DNA from: Cognatishimia sp. SS12
GTDB taxonomy: Bacteria; Pseudomonadota; Alphaproteobacteria; Rhodobacterales; Rhodobacteraceae
Length of the DNA stretch: 64,000 nt
NCBI RefSeq assembly: GCF_028369055.1
Contig: NZ_JAQNCZ010000003.1
Coordinates: forward strand, 310,001 to 374,000
Reading direction: 5' to 3'
Of this stretch, positions 36,499 to 47,811 are shown in pieces (position 1 is the first letter of the stretch; each line of letters opens with the position of its first letter). The notes beneath the pieces were generated by a model. That model made no database searches, was not told where the DNA came from, and worked only from the letters and a program-made list of their open reading frames with translations. Both the position numbers and the translations under genes were made by a program.

Positions 36499-36870
36499 TT
36501 ACTTAGGACGCTTCGCGCCGTACTTGGAGCGACGTTGCTTACGGTCTTTAACGCCTTGGGTATCCAGAACACCGCGCAGGATGTGGTAACGGACACCCGG
36601 AAGGTCTTTTACACGACCGCCACGGATCAGAACCACGGAGTGTTCCTGAAGGTTGTGGGATTCACCCGGGATGTAAGAGATGACTTCGTAGCCGTTGGTG
36701 AGACGAACTTTCGCAACTTTACGCATCGCGGAGTTCGGTTTCTTCGGCGTAGTGGTGTAAACGCGGGTGCACACACCGCGTTTCTGTGGGCACTGCTCCA
36801 GGTGCTGCGACTTGGAGCGCTTGATTTTAGGCTGACGCGGTTTGCGAATCAGCTGTTGGATCGTTGGCAT
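36499..36870 (-). CDS. rpsL: 30S ribosomal protein S12 (uS12)
   Basis: A 123-residue decoding-centre protein: [20 protein letters not shown], then [20 protein letters not shown] and [20 protein letters not shown]. The Lys residues where streptomycin-resistance changes fall (in KKPNS and GRVKDLPG) are wild type. The Asp in VKDLPG is the site that RimO methylthiolates in E. coli. First gene of the str operon. Confidence 0.98.
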   Translation of the reverse strand: MPTIQQLIRKPRQPKIKRSKSQHLEQCPQKRGVCTRVYTTTPKKPNSAMRKVAKVRLTNGYEVISYIPGESHNLQEHSVVLIRGGRVKDLPGVRYHILRGVLDTQGVKDRKQRRSKYGAKRPK

Positions 36871-37096
36871 AGGGGTTTCCCGTTTCCTAACTCATATCTG
36901 CATGGGTTGCCCCATACGCTCATCTTTTTTTCCCGGTATGCGTTGCCACATAGCGAAAAGCCGCAAATGTTCCCATTCCGAGGCGAACATCGCGGTTTGT
37001 TTCCAGAGGGTGCGCACTTCAAAACAGCGCGGACCTTAGCCACCAGAATCTTGATTTCGGCGTAAGACGCACTGCGCCCATTGCCGGATGAGCGCG

Positions 37097-37125
37097 CGTA
37101 TAAGCGGAGTCGGGAGGGTTGTCAA
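37097..37125 (-). promoter_or_regulatory. Strong promoter of the str operon (rpsL)
   Basis: Minus strand: perfect TTGACA, 17 bases, TATACG. Start would be near 37090, giving a leader of about 220 bases in which I see no clear element. It is the best promoter in the window. The 433-base gap 36871-37303 also holds the palindromes at 37161 and 37183 and the GC-rich repeat at 37206. Confidence 0.75.
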
Positions 37126-37160
37126 CCGATGGGGGCGCGTGCAGCAGCGCCGCGTCATTG

Positions 37161-37196
37161 TAAGTTCAACTTAATCAATGGACTTTGCCGGCAAAG
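37161..37196. repeat. Two perfect palindromes upstream of the rpsL promoter
   Basis: TAAGTT-C-AACTTA at 37161-37173 and CTTTGCCGGCAAAG at 37183-37196. They lie between the -35 box of the rpsL promoter and the divergent glycosyltransferase gene, a position suited to an operator; the factor is unknown. Confidence 0.45.
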
Positions 37197-37205
37197 CTGG
37201 CAAGC

Positions 37206-37229
37206 CTCCGACCCGCCCCACGGGTGGGG
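37206..37229. repeat. GC-rich palindromic repeat, copy 3 (short)
   Basis: CCGACCCGCCCC, ACGG, GTGGGGC: the core of the nested repeats at 24802 and 29104, here without the outer arms. Confidence 0.4.
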
Positions 37230-37303
37230 CCTGGCCTTGTTGCTTTTCCCCGGCCCCGCTGACATGTTCAAAAAAAACGGCAGCAACCACAAAGGGCAAT
37301 CAG

Positions 37304-38125
37304 ATGCAGGCAAGCGATATGCAGGTGATCGGTCTATGCCGCTTTTCCTACCCGGCGCTGGGGGGCTTTCAGGTGGAACATGACAGCATCGAGGACCGGC
37401 GCGCGTTCCTCTATGCGCCAGAGCGAATGGAAGAACGCCTGCGCATGTTCGAAACCATCGCCCTGCCCGGTCTCAAAGCGCAGACCGATCAGAATTTCGA
37501 CTTTCTGATTGTCGTCGGCAGCTGCCTGCCCAAGCCTTATCTAGAGCGGCTGCACGCGATGACCGCAGACATGCCGCAGGCCCGCATCATCGCTGAAGAT
37601 CCGGCACCGCATCGGCAGATCATGAAAAAGATCATCAACCGCAGCCTCAACCGAAACACCGCGCTGCCCAGCCTGCAGTTTCGCCATGACGATGACGATG
37701 CCGTATCGGTCAATTTCGTTGCCCGCCTGCGCGCGGCGGTCGATGACACCGCCAGTCTGGTGGCGAAAAACCCGCTGGTGGGGTTTGATTTCAATCGCGG
37801 GTATTCCGCGCGCCCGTCAGCCGAGGGCATGCTGGCCACACCCACGGTGCTGCCCTCGTACGGGGTCGCGCTGGCCATGGCGGTTGCGCAGTTCAAGGCG
37901 ACCACCATCATGAATTTTGCCCACAGCAAGCTGCATCAATTCATGCCCACAGTCACCTACACCGATGAGGATATGTTTGTGCGCGGGCACAATGGGTTTA
38001 ATGACTCGCGCCAAGGCAAACGGGTCAAGCCGCTTGAAATGACGCTATTGGATGCCGCGGGCGAAGCGCATTTTGAAAAGACCTTCGCCATCAACTGCGA
38101 TCAGGTCCGCCGCGCCTTTGCCTGA
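37304..38125 (+). CDS. Putative rhamnosyl/glycosyl transferase family protein
   Basis: ATG 37304 has AAAGGG upstream; a start at 37319 is also possible; 273 residues. The protein reads VIGLCRFSYPALGGFQVEHD, then RLRMFETIALPGLKAQTDQN with FDFLIVVG, FRHDDDDAVSVNFVARLR (the acidic DDDD stretch takes the place of a DxD motif) and VTYTDEDMFVRGHNGFNDSR. This layout matches the family annotated as putative rhamnosyl transferases. Cytosolic, without a signal peptide. It probably decorates a surface polysaccharide, but no other envelope genes are adjacent. It converges with the DMT transporter gene and overlaps its end by 25 bases. Confidence 0.72.
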   Translation: MQASDMQVIGLCRFSYPALGGFQVEHDSIEDRRAFLYAPERMEERLRMFETIALPGLKAQTDQNFDFLIVVGSCLPKPYLERLHAMTADMPQARIIAEDPAPHRQIMKKIINRSLNRNTALPSLQFRHDDDDAVSVNFVARLRAAVDDTASLVAKNPLVGFDFNRGYSARPSAEGMLATPTVLPSYGVALAMAVAQFKATTIMNFAHSKLHQFMPTVTYTDEDMFVRGHNGFNDSRQGKRVKPLEMTLLDAAGEAHFEKTFAINCDQVRRAFA

Positions 38126-39003
38126 CGGCGCTTGGCGCGCGCCTCGCGGTAAAGCGTGAAGACGCCGGTTGCCACCAGTATCGCTGCGCCCAGCAGCGTG
38201 ATCGCATCTGGCCAGTCGCCAAAAACCAGATAGCCAAGCACCATCGCCCACAGCAGGCTGGTATAGCGAAATGGCGCGATAAAGCTGATTTCGCCCACCC
38301 GCATCACCATGGTAGAAAACAGATAGCCCCCGCCAATGAACACCGCCGCCAGGCAGAGAAAGCCCATTTCGGTTGGTGTCACCGGCCGCCAATTCTGCGT
38401 CACAAGGGAAACCATCGACGCGATCAGGGTCACACCAAGCGCAGAGCAGAGCGCCACCATCAGCGAGGGCACCGCACTTGAAATTTTGCGCGCCGAAAGG
38501 TCGCGCACCGTGATGCAGGCCACCGCGCCAAGCACATAAAATGTCTCGGTGCGAAAGCCGTCTGGCCCCGGGCGCACGATCAGCAGCATGCCGATAAATC
38601 CAATGGCAATCGCCAGAAGCCGTCGCCAGCCCAGCGGCTCGCGGAACAACACCGCCGCCCCCAGCGCAACGGTCAGTGGCAGCACCTGCAGAACCGCTGT
38701 GGCATTGGCGATTTCCATGCGCCTCAGGGCGTGGATGAACAGATAGGCCGCCGCTGCTTCGGCAAGGGAGCGGATGAAAACCAACCCCCAGTCGCGGCGC
38801 GTTCCGGCAACCCGCAGCGCCCCAATGTAATAAGTCAGCGCGGTGATCAGCAATATGGTCGGCACCCCGCGCAGCACCAGCAGCTGGGACAACGACATAT
38901 CCCCGGCCATATATTTGATGACGGTGTCGTTGCTGGTGTAGCTGGCCATGGCCGCAATCATCAGCAGCACGCCACGCAAGTTGTCAGAAACAGAAATAGG
39001 CAT
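38101..39003 (-). CDS. DMT-superfamily (EamA) transporter
   Basis: A 300-residue protein with ten membrane helices in two EamA repeats: GVLLMIAAMASYTSNDTVIK opens repeat one and VLGAVACITVRDLSARKISS repeat two. The segment FREPLGWRRLLAIAIGFIGM closes the first repeat as is usual. ATG 39003 is chosen over 39018. Substrate unknown. It lies behind rpoC, separated from it by a terminator, and its 3' end overlaps the converging glycosyltransferase gene. Confidence 0.88.
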   Translation of the reverse strand: MPISVSDNLRGVLLMIAAMASYTSNDTVIKYMAGDMSLSQLLVLRGVPTILLITALTYYIGALRVAGTRRDWGLVFIRSLAEAAAAYLFIHALRRMEIANATAVLQVLPLTVALGAAVLFREPLGWRRLLAIAIGFIGMLLIVRPGPDGFRTETFYVLGAVACITVRDLSARKISSAVPSLMVALCSALGVTLIASMVSLVTQNWRPVTPTEMGFLCLAAVFIGGGYLFSTMVMRVGEISFIAPFRYTSLLWAMVLGYLVFGDWPDAITLLGAAILVATGVFTLYREARAKRRQAKARRT

Positions 39004-39079
39004 CGTCGCGCCAATCAAAAGAGCAATGCGCCGACCCTAGCCGTTGATGCCCGCTGTGCAAGCCGGAATTGGCGGCGGC

Positions 39080-39109
39080 AAAAGAAAACCCCCGGTCAAA
39101 GCCGGGGGT
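39080..39109 (-). terminator. Intrinsic terminator behind rpoC
   Basis: ACCCCCGG (39088-39095) with CCGGGGGT (39102-39109), loop of six; TTTTCTTTT follows on the minus strand. Confidence 0.88.
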
Positions 39110-39134
39110 CATCAAAGCTTCTTTTGGGCGAAGA

Positions 39135-42100
39135 TTACTCTTCGCGGCTTTCTGGAGTTTCCACCAGACCGCTGTCAAAGACATCATCCGCAGACGCGAA
39201 ACCTTCGGCAGAGGGGGCAGCCAGAGCGGCGGCCTGTTCTGCTTCTTCGCGGCGTGCTTCGATCACAACATTGTCGCGATCCGATGCGATTTTGCGCACA
39301 GCTTGGGTTGCGCCACCGGTCCCGGCTGGGATCAGACGGCCCACGATGACGTTCTCTTTCAGGCCAACCAGCTTGTCTTTCTTACCTTGGACAGAGGCCT
39401 CGGTGAGAACGCGGGTGGTTTCCTGGAAGGACGCCGCAGAGATGAACGAACGTGTCTGCAGCGACGCCTTGGTGATCCCCAGAAGGATCGGCGCGCCTTG
39501 AGCCGGACGTTTGCCACGCGCAAGCGCTTTTTCATTGGCCGCGTCAAACTCTTGTTTGTCGACATGCTCGCCTTTCAGCAGCGTGGTCTCACCAGAGTCA
39601 GAGATTTCCCACTTCTGCAGCATCTGACGCACGATAACTTCGATGTGTTTATCGTTAATCTTCACACCCTGCAGACGGTACACGTCCTGAACTTCGTCGA
39701 TCATGTAGTTTGCCAGCGCTTCGACACCCATAATGGCCAGAATGTCGTGTGGTGCTGGGTTGCCGTCCATGATGTAGTCACCTTTCTGCACGAAGTCGCC
39801 TTCTTGTACAGGAATGTGCTTACCCTTCGGCACCATGTATTCGACGGTCTCCAGAGACTCATCGGATGGCTCGATCGAGATACGACGCTTGTTCTTGTAG
39901 TCGCGGCCAAAGCGCACGTAACCATCGACTTCGGCGATGATCGCGTGATCTTTCGGACGACGCGCTTCGAACAGTTCCGCAACGCGCGGCAGACCACCGG
40001 TGATGTCCTTGGTCTTTGCACCTTCGCGCGGGATACGCGCAACAACGTCACCCGCTTGCAGGTCCTGACCGTCTTCAACCGACAGGATGGCATCCACAGA
40101 CATTGGGTAATGCACAGGGTTGCCCGCCGCGTTGCGCACTGGTTCACCATCTGCGTCCACCAGAATGATTTCTGGTTTCAGCTCGTTGCCTTTTGGCGCA
40201 GAGCGCCAGTCGGATACGATTTTCTGGGTCATGCCAGTGGCTTCGTCGGTTACGTCGCGCACAGCGATACCGGACACGAGGTCCACGTATTTCGCTTTAC
40301 CGGCTTTCTCGGCGATGATTGGCAGTGTGAATGGGTCCCATTCAAACAGCTTTTCACCGCGCGAAACGGTCGCGCCGTCTTTGACGAACAGCTTGGAACC
40401 GTAGCTCAGCTTGTGGGTGACGCGCACGTCGCCATTGCCGTCCACGATTTCGAGCTTCATGTTGCGGCCCATAACCATGGTCTCGCCCTGGGCATTGTCC
40501 AGAAGGTTCGGGTTCTCAAAGCGGATCGTGCCTTCCTGGCTTGCTTCCTGGAAGGACTGCTGACCACCCTGCGCAACACCACCAATGTGGAAGGTCCGCA
40601 TTGTCAGCTGTGTACCAGGTTCACCAATCGACTGCGCCGCGATGATACCAACGGCTTCGCCGGTGTTCACCACAGTACCGCGTGCCAGGTCACGACCATA
40701 ACACTGGGTACATACGCCTTCTTCGGCTTCACAGGTCAGCGGGCTGCGGATGCGTGCAGAGGCAACACCAGCTTCGTGAACAGAATCGGCCATCAGCTCG
40801 TCAATAAGTTGACCCGCGCCAACCAGAACTTCATCCGTACCCGGACGCAGAATGTCATCTGCAGCCACACGGCCCAGAATACGCTCAGCCAGCGTCGCAA
40901 CCACTTCACCGTCATTGACCGCAGCTTCCGCTGTGATCGCGCGTTCGGTGCCACAATCTTGCAGACGTACGATGCAGTCTTGCGCCACGTCCACCAGACG
41001 ACGTGTCAGATAACCGGAGTTCGCAGTCTTCAGCGCCGTATCCGACAGACCCTTACGGGCACCGTGGGTGGAGTTGAAGTACTCAAGAACGGTCAGACCT
41101 TCTTTAAAGTTCGAGATAACCGGAGTCTCAATGATATCGCCGTTCGGACGGGCCATCAGACCGCGCATCCCGCCCAGCTGTTTCATCTGAGTGACCGAGC
41201 CACGCGCACCGGAGTGGGCCATCATGTAAACAGAGTTCGGTTCCATTTCGGCACCGGCCTCATCGGTCTTTGGCGCGGAGATGGTGTTCATCATCGCGTC
41301 GGTGACCTTGTCGTTACATTTTGACCAAGCATCGACAACTTTGTTGTACTTTTCGCCCTGAGTGATCAGGCCGTCCATGTACTGCTGTTCAAAGTCTTTT
41401 ACTTGCTCGCGGGTCTCATCAACCAAAGTCCATTTGGTATCAGGGATAACCATGTCGTCCTTACCGAACGAAATGCCGGCCTTGAACGCTTCTTTGAAGC
41501 CCATGGACATGATCTGGTCACAGAAGATCACAGATTCTTTCTGACCGCAGTAACGGTAGACGGTGTCGATCACGTTCTGCACGTCTTTCTTCCGCAGCAG
41601 CCGGTTCACCAGATCAAAGGGTGCCTTGGCATTCTGCGGCAGCAGCGCGCCCAGTTTCACACGACCCGGTGTGGTTTCAAACCGCTTCATCACCTCAAGA
41701 CCGTTCTCGTCGATCTGCGGGATACGCGCCTGAATTTTGGTGTGCAAATGCACCGCGCCGGAATCCAAGGCGTGCTCTACTTCGTCGATCGACGAGAAGA
41801 CCATGCCTTCGCCTTTCATGCCATCGCGGGCGATGGTCACGTAATAAAGGCCCAAGATCATATCCTGCGACGGAACGATGATCGGCGCACCGTTGGCTGG
41901 CGACAGAACGTTGTTTGTCGACATCATCAGAACCCGCGCTTCCAGCTGGGCCTCAAGGCTCAGCGGGACGTGCACGGCCATCTGGTCGCCGTCAAAGTCC
42001 GCGTTAAACGCAGAACAGACCAGCGGGTGCAGCTGAATAGCCTTACCTTCGATCAGCGTGGGTTCAAACGCCTGAATGCCCAAACGGTGCAGCGTTGGCG

Positions 42101-43385
42101 CACGGTTCAGCATAACCGGGTGTTCGCGGATAACCTCATCCAGGATATCCCAAACTTCGGGGCGTTCTTTTTCCACCAGCTTCTTGGCTTGCTTCACAGT
42201 GGAAGACAGACCCTTGGCTTCGAGGCGCGAATAGATGAACGGCTTGAACAGCTCCAGCGCCATCTTTTTCGGCAGACCACATTGGTGCAGCTTGAGTTCA
42301 GGACCGGTCACAATCACCGAACGACCAGAGAAGTCGACGCGCTTACCCAAAAGGTTTTGACGGAAGCGACCTTGCTTACCCTTCAGCATGTCAGACAGCG
42401 ATTTCAATGGGCGTTTGTTGGCACCAGTGATCACGCGACCACGACGGCCGTTGTCAAACAGCGCATCCACAGATTCCTGCAGCATCCGCTTTTCGTTACG
42501 TACGATGATGTCAGGTGCGCGCAGCTCGATCAGACGCTTCAGACGGTTGTTCCGGTTGATCACGCGGCGATACAGATCGTTGAGATCGGAGGTCGCGAAA
42601 CGACCACCATCCAGCGGCACCAGCGGGCGCAGCTCTGGTGGGATCACTGGGATCACGGTCAGAACCATCCACTCTGGGCGGTTGCCGGATTCCAAGAAGG
42701 ATTCGACAACTTTCAGACGCTTGATGATTTTCTTTGGCTTCAACTCACCGGTGGCTTCGGCCAGTTCGGCGCGCAGCGTTTCAGCCTCGGCCTCAAGGTC
42801 GATCATCGACAGCATGTCACGGATCGCTTCGGCACCGATATTGGCGGTGAAAGCGTCCATACCATAGGCGTCTTGCGCGTCCATGAACTCTTCTTCGGTC
42901 AGCATTTGACCGAATTGCAGATCTGTCAGGCCGGGTTCGATCACCACGTAGTTTTCGAAATACAGCACACGTTCCAGATCACGCAGTGTCATGTCCAGCA
43001 TCAGGCCGATGCGGCTTGGCAGCGATTTCAGGAACCAGATGTGCGCAACCGGCGCAGCCAGTTCGATGTGGCCCATGCGCTCGCGGCGCACTTTTTGCAG
43101 CGTCACTTCGACACCACATTTTTCGCAGACAACGCCGCGATATTTCATGCGCTTATATTTGCCGCAAAGACATTCGTAGTCTTTGATTGGGCCAAAGATA
43201 CGTGCGCAGAAGAGACCGTCGCGTTCTGGTTTGAACGTACGGTAGTTGATGGTTTCTGGCTTTTTGATTTCGCCATAGGACCACGACAGGATCCGTTCCG
43301 GGGACGCCAGGGAGACTTTGATTTCATCAAAGACTTTTGGTGGGGTCAGCGGGTTAAACGGGTTGTTGGTCAGTTCCTGGTTCAT
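39135..43385 (-). CDS. rpoC: DNA-directed RNA polymerase subunit beta-prime
   Basis: A 1416-residue subunit. The N-terminal zinc finger is [20 protein letters not shown] (residues about 70-90), the catalytic Mg loop is [15 protein letters not shown], and the second zinc site is in [21 protein letters not shown] split over two segments. The bridge helix region ([19 protein letters not shown]) is intact. Length is typical for alphaproteobacteria. It lies 53 bases behind rpoB. Confidence 0.98.
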   Translation of the reverse strand: MNQELTNNPFNPLTPPKVFDEIKVSLASPERILSWSYGEIKKPETINYRTFKPERDGLFCARIFGPIKDYECLCGKYKRMKYRGVVCEKCGVEVTLQKVRRERMGHIELAAPVAHIWFLKSLPSRIGLMLDMTLRDLERVLYFENYVVIEPGLTDLQFGQMLTEEEFMDAQDAYGMDAFTANIGAEAIRDMLSMIDLEAEAETLRAELAEATGELKPKKIIKRLKVVESFLESGNRPEWMVLTVIPVIPPELRPLVPLDGGRFATSDLNDLYRRVINRNNRLKRLIELRAPDIIVRNEKRMLQESVDALFDNGRRGRVITGANKRPLKSLSDMLKGKQGRFRQNLLGKRVDFSGRSVIVTGPELKLHQCGLPKKMALELFKPFIYSRLEAKGLSSTVKQAKKLVEKERPEVWDILDEVIREHPVMLNRAPTLHRLGIQAFEPTLIEGKAIQLHPLVCSAFNADFDGDQMAVHVPLSLEAQLEARVLMMSTNNVLSPANGAPIIVPSQDMILGLYYVTIARDGMKGEGMVFSSIDEVEHALDSGAVHLHTKIQARIPQIDENGLEVMKRFETTPGRVKLGALLPQNAKAPFDLVNRLLRKKDVQNVIDTVYRYCGQKESVIFCDQIMSMGFKEAFKAGISFGKDDMVIPDTKWTLVDETREQVKDFEQQYMDGLITQGEKYNKVVDAWSKCNDKVTDAMMNTISAPKTDEAGAEMEPNSVYMMAHSGARGSVTQMKQLGGMRGLMARPNGDIIETPVISNFKEGLTVLEYFNSTHGARKGLSDTALKTANSGYLTRRLVDVAQDCIVRLQDCGTERAITAEAAVNDGEVVATLAERILGRVAADDILRPGTDEVLVGAGQLIDELMADSVHEAGVASARIRSPLTCEAEEGVCTQCYGRDLARGTVVNTGEAVGIIAAQSIGEPGTQLTMRTFHIGGVAQGGQQSFQEASQEGTIRFENPNLLDNAQGETMVMGRNMKLEIVDGNGDVRVTHKLSYGSKLFVKDGATVSRGEKLFEWDPFTLPIIAEKAGKAKYVDLVSGIAVRDVTDEATGMTQKIVSDWRSAPKGNELKPEIILVDADGEPVRNAAGNPVHYPMSVDAILSVEDGQDLQAGDVVARIPREGAKTKDITGGLPRVAELFEARRPKDHAIIAEVDGYVRFGRDYKNKRRISIEPSDESLETVEYMVPKGKHIPVQEGDFVQKGDYIMDGNPAPHDILAIMGVEALANYMIDEVQDVYRLQGVKINDKHIEVIVRQMLQKWEISDSGETTLLKGEHVDKQEFDAANEKALARGKRPAQGAPILLGITKASLQTRSFISAASFQETTRVLTEASVQGKKDKLVGLKENVIVGRLIPAGTGGATQAVRKIASDRDNVVIEARREEAEQAAALAAPSAEGFASADDVFDSGLVETPESREE

Positions 43386-43438
43386 TTTGATACCTCAAAT
43401 TCGTGCGGAAGGGTGGAGGGGAAGAAGGGCCGAGGCCC

Positions 43439-46400
43439 TTATTCCTCAACCTCCGCATCCAGGAGTTCCATATTCAGGCCGAGACCCCGGACTTCTTTCA
43501 CCAGAACGTTGAACGATTCTGGGATGCCTGCCTCGAAGTTGTCTTCGCCCTTGACGATGCTTTCGTAGACTTTCGTCCGGCCAGCCACGTCATCCGATTT
43601 CACAGTCAGCATTTCCTGCAGGGTGTATGCAGCGCCGTAAGCTTCCAGAGCCCAGACCTCCATCTCACCAAAGCGCTGACCACCGAACTGCGCTTTACCG
43701 CCCAATGGCTGCTGAGTAACCAGCGAGTATGGACCAGTCGATCGCGCGTGGATTTTATCGTCCACAAGGTGGTGCAGTTTCAGCAGGTACTTCACACCAA
43801 CGGTAACAGGACGCGCGAATTGCTCGCCTGTGCGGCCATCAAACAAGATGGACTGACCGCTTGTGGTAAAGCCAGCGCGCATGAGGGCGTCGTTCACGTC
43901 GTCCTCTTTCGCGCCATCAAAGACTGGTGTCGCAATCGGAACACCGCGGGTGACATTTGCCGCCGCTGTGACCAGATCGTCCTCTTCCATGCCTGCCAGA
44001 CCTTCGGCGTAAACCTCAGGACCATAAGCATGTTCCATGGCTTCGCGAACCGGTGTCAGATCGCCTGTGCGGCGGTAGTCTTGCAGAGCATCGTCAATTT
44101 TGATGCCCAGACCGCGCGCGGCCCAACCCATATGGGTTTCAAGAATCTGACCAACGTTCATCCGCGATGGAACACCCAGTGGGTTCAGACAGAAATCAAC
44201 CGGCGTACCGTCTGCGAGGAACGGCATGTCTTCCATTGGGACAACCTTGGAAATAACACCTTTGTTCCCGTGACGACCCGCCATCTTATCGCCCGGCTGC
44301 AGCTTACGCTTCACCGCGATAAAGACTTTGACCATCTTCATGACGCCTGGGGGCAGATCATCGCCGCGGCGCACTTTCTCGACTTTGTCCTCAAAGCGCG
44401 CATCCAGCGCACGTTTTTGGATTTCGTACTGTTCGTGCAGCGCTTCTACGATCTGTGCATCCTGCTCGTCTTCCAGAGCCAGCTGCCACCATTGACCACG
44501 TGTCAGCATCGACAGCAGATCTTCGGTAATTTCGGAGTTCGGGCGAACGCCTTTCGGGCCTTTCACAGCCTTCTTACCCATGATCATGTCACGCAGACGC
44601 GCATAGATGTTGCGATCCAGGATCGCCAGCTCGTCGTCACGGTCACGTGCCAGTGCTTCGACTTCTTCACGCTCGATCTGCAGGGCACGTTCGTCTTTTT
44701 CAACGCCGTGGCGGTTGAAGACACGTACCTCAACCACAGTCCCGAAATCGCCTGGCTTTACGCGCAGCGATGTATCGCGCACGTCAGAGGCTTTCTCACC
44801 AAAGATGGCGCGCAGCAGTTTTTCTTCTGGCGTCATTGGGCTTTCGCCCTTTGGTGTGATCTTGCCGACCAGAATATCACCCGGCTCTACATCCGCACCG
44901 ATGTAAACGATGCCCGCCTCGTCGAGGTTGCGCAGCGCTTCTTCACCGACGTTTGGAATGTCGCGTGTGATTTCTTCTGGGCCAAGCTTGGTGTCACGTG
45001 CGGCGACTTCGAATTCTTCGATGTGCACCGAAGTAAACACGTCGTCACGCGCGATACGCTCAGAGATCAGAATGGAGTCTTCGTAGTTGTAGCCGTTCCA
45101 AGGCATAAACGCGACGATCACGTTTTTACCCAAGGACAGTTCGCCCATATCAGTGGACGGGCCATCAGCGATCACTTCGCCTTTGGTAACTGTGTCGCCT
45201 ACTTTGACCAGCGGACGCTGGTTGATGCAGGTGTTTTGGTTGGAACGCTGGAATTTACGCAGACGATAGATGTCAACGCCGGCATCGCCGAGTTCCAGAT
45301 CGCTGGTCGCGCGCACAACGATACGCTGCGCATCAACTTGGTCGATGATACCGCCGCGTTTCGCCATGATTGCCGCACCAGAATCGCGCGCAACAACTTC
45401 TTCGATACCTGTCCCGACCAGCGGCGCTTCTGCACGCAGCAGAGGCACAGCCTGACGCATCATGTTCGAGCCCATCAGGGCGCGGTTCGCATCGTCGTTT
45501 TCAAGGAATGGAATCAGAGAGGCCGCAACCGATACCAACTGTTTTGGCGAAACGTCGATCAGATCGACAGCCGCAACAGAGGCCATGGTGTAGTCGCCCG
45601 ACTGACGGGTGTTGACCATTTCATTTACGAAACGACCGTCTGCATCCAAATTGGCGTTCGCCTGCGCAACAGTGTGGCGCATTTCTTCGGTTGCCGACAG
45701 ATAGGTCACATCGTCAGTGACCTGACCATCCACAACCTTGCGATAAGGTGTTTCGATAAAGCCGTATTTGTTCACCCGCGCAAATGTTGCCAGCGAGTTG
45801 ATCAGACCAATGTTCGGGCCTTCCGGCGTTTCAATTGGACACATGCGGCCATAGTGGGTTGGGTGCACGTCGCGCACCTCAAAGCCGGCACGCTCACGTG
45901 TCAGACCACCTGGCCCAAGCGCCGAAAGACGACGTTTGTGCGTCACTTCGGACAGCGGGTTGGTTTGGTCCATGAACTGCGACAGCTGCGAGGAGCCGAA
46001 GAATTCACGAACAGCAGCAGCCGCTGGTTTCGCGTTGATCAAATCCTGTGGCATCACAGTGTCGATTTCGACGGAAGACATACGCTCTTTGATCGCGCGC
46101 TCCATGCGCAGCAGACCAACGCGGTACTGGTTTTCCATCAGTTCGCCAACAGAGCGCACACGACGGTTGCCGAGGTGGTCGATATCATCCACGTCGCCTT
46201 TGCCATCGCGCAGTTCAACCAGCGCTTTGATACAGGCAATGATGTCTTCCTTGCGCAGCGTGCGCTGGGAATCGTCGGCATCCAAAGCAAGGCGCATGTT
46301 CATCTTGACGCGACCAACCGCAGACAGGTCGTAACGCTCGGAATCAAAGAACAGCGTGTCAAACAGCGCAGAGGCCGCTTCGACGGTGGGTGGCTCACCC

Positions 46401-47575
46401 GGACGCATCACGCGATAGATGTCCATCAGCGCGGTTTCGCGGCTCATGTTCTTGTCGGCCGCCATGGTGTTGCGGATGTAGGGGCCAACGTTGATGTTGT
46501 CGATATCCAGAACCGGAATCTCGGTCACGCCGGCGTTCACCAGATCCTGCAGCGTGCCGCCGATAACATCACCGTCCTTGTCGTATTCGACAGTCAGCTC
46601 ATCACCTGCTTCGACATAAATCGCGCCGGTTTCTTCGTTGATGATGTCACGCGCCACAAAACGGCCCACGATCTGATCGTATGGCAGCAGCAGGTCAGTC
46701 ACCTGCGCTTCGTCGATCAGCTTTTTGACGGCACGTGGGGTGACTTTCTTACCGGCTTCGGCAATGACTTCGCCGGTGCCGGCGTCCACCAGATCAAAGG
46801 CAGGACGGGTGCCGCGCACACGCTCTGGGAAGAACTTGGTGACCCAACCTTTGCCCTTCTCAAGCTTGTAATCGACAGTGTCGTAGTAGGCCTCGCAGAT
46901 GCCTTCCTGGTCCAGACCCAGCGCATACAGCAGGGTGGTCACAGGCAGTTTGCGGCGACGGTCGATACGCGCATAGACGATGTCTTTGGCGTCAAACTCA
47001 AAGTCCAGCCAAGAGCCGCGGTACGGAATGATGCGGCAGGCGAACAGCAACTTACCCGAGGAATGAGTTTTGCCTTTGTCGTGGTCAAAGAACACGCCGG
47101 GCGAGCGGTGCATCTGCGAAACAATCACACGCTCGGTGCCATTTACGACAAAGGTGCCGTTTGGCGTCATCAAAGGCATATCGCCCATGAACACGTCTTG
47201 TTCCTTGATGTCCTTTACGGATTTCGCGCCGGTATCCTCATCGACATCAAACACGATCAGACGCAGCGTGACTTTCAGCGGTGCGCTGTATGTCATGTCG
47301 CGTTGCATACATTCTTCAACGTCGTATTTCGGCTTTTCCAGCTCATAGCCGACGAATTCCAGAATCGAGGTCTCGTTAAAGTCCTTGATCGGGAAAACCG
47401 ACTGGAACACGCCTTTGATGCCTTCGCCATCTTGTGGCAACTCTGCATCGCCGGAGCGAAGGAAAAGATCGTATGAGGATTTCTGAACCTCAATCAGGTT
47501 CGGCATTTCCAATACTTCACGGATTTTGCCGAAATATTTGCGCAAGCGTTTCTGGCCAAGGAAAGTTTGAGCCAT
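43439..47575 (-). CDS. rpoB: DNA-directed RNA polymerase subunit beta
   Basis: ATG 47575 gives [20 protein letters not shown], the usual alphaproteobacterial start (an upstream GTG at 47587 is closer to AAAGG but less conserved); 1378 residues. The rifampicin region reads [20 protein letters not shown] then [17 protein letters not shown], wild type in all main resistance positions. [20 protein letters not shown] and the C-terminal [20 protein letters not shown] are intact. Confidence 0.98.
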   Translation of the reverse strand: MAQTFLGQKRLRKYFGKIREVLEMPNLIEVQKSSYDLFLRSGDAELPQDGEGIKGVFQSVFPIKDFNETSILEFVGYELEKPKYDVEECMQRDMTYSAPLKVTLRLIVFDVDEDTGAKSVKDIKEQDVFMGDMPLMTPNGTFVVNGTERVIVSQMHRSPGVFFDHDKGKTHSSGKLLFACRIIPYRGSWLDFEFDAKDIVYARIDRRRKLPVTTLLYALGLDQEGICEAYYDTVDYKLEKGKGWVTKFFPERVRGTRPAFDLVDAGTGEVIAEAGKKVTPRAVKKLIDEAQVTDLLLPYDQIVGRFVARDIINEETGAIYVEAGDELTVEYDKDGDVIGGTLQDLVNAGVTEIPVLDIDNINVGPYIRNTMAADKNMSRETALMDIYRVMRPGEPPTVEAASALFDTLFFDSERYDLSAVGRVKMNMRLALDADDSQRTLRKEDIIACIKALVELRDGKGDVDDIDHLGNRRVRSVGELMENQYRVGLLRMERAIKERMSSVEIDTVMPQDLINAKPAAAAVREFFGSSQLSQFMDQTNPLSEVTHKRRLSALGPGGLTRERAGFEVRDVHPTHYGRMCPIETPEGPNIGLINSLATFARVNKYGFIETPYRKVVDGQVTDDVTYLSATEEMRHTVAQANANLDADGRFVNEMVNTRQSGDYTMASVAAVDLIDVSPKQLVSVAASLIPFLENDDANRALMGSNMMRQAVPLLRAEAPLVGTGIEEVVARDSGAAIMAKRGGIIDQVDAQRIVVRATSDLELGDAGVDIYRLRKFQRSNQNTCINQRPLVKVGDTVTKGEVIADGPSTDMGELSLGKNVIVAFMPWNGYNYEDSILISERIARDDVFTSVHIEEFEVAARDTKLGPEEITRDIPNVGEEALRNLDEAGIVYIGADVEPGDILVGKITPKGESPMTPEEKLLRAIFGEKASDVRDTSLRVKPGDFGTVVEVRVFNRHGVEKDERALQIEREEVEALARDRDDELAILDRNIYARLRDMIMGKKAVKGPKGVRPNSEITEDLLSMLTRGQWWQLALEDEQDAQIVEALHEQYEIQKRALDARFEDKVEKVRRGDDLPPGVMKMVKVFIAVKRKLQPGDKMAGRHGNKGVISKVVPMEDMPFLADGTPVDFCLNPLGVPSRMNVGQILETHMGWAARGLGIKIDDALQDYRRTGDLTPVREAMEHAYGPEVYAEGLAGMEEDDLVTAAANVTRGVPIATPVFDGAKEDDVNDALMRAGFTTSGQSILFDGRTGEQFARPVTVGVKYLLKLHHLVDDKIHARSTGPYSLVTQQPLGGKAQFGGQRFGEMEVWALEAYGAAYTLQEMLTVKSDDVAGRTKVYESIVKGEDNFEAGIPESFNVLVKEVRGLGLNMELLDAEVEE

Positions 47576-47753
47576 GTTCGATGACACCTTTCAAAATTCT
47601 CATCGGGTCTGCATACCGTCGGGCCCCGGCACCATTCCCTATCGAGACAGACGATGGATCAATTCCCGGCCCTGTCCCACCAGCGGCCTCCCGATCCGTA
47701 ACCTCGTCTTAGAAAAACCCTTTACAGATAAGGGCCTTACTAAGACAGGTTAA

Positions 47754-47779
47754 GCAGGGTACGGAAAACCGTACCCTGC
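47754..47779 (-). other. Strong hairpin in the rplL-rpoB gap
   Basis: A perfect 11-base-pair stem (GCAGGGTACGG, loop AAAA, CCGTACCCTGC) 33 bases behind rplL with no T-tract. In E. coli the same gap holds a partial terminator and an RNase III site that set rpoBC below rplJL, and this stem is in the right place for that task. Confidence 0.6.
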
Positions 47780-47811
47780 TCACAATCACTCCGGGTAAAA
47801 CCCGGAAAAGA

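Noticed and set aside
39069..47476. Very long plus-strand open frames opposite rpoC and rpoB (751, 721 and 1357 codons)
   Set aside because: The genuine genes on the minus strand have complete, conserved domains; the antisense translations show no family signature and share the codon-bias composition of other shadows.
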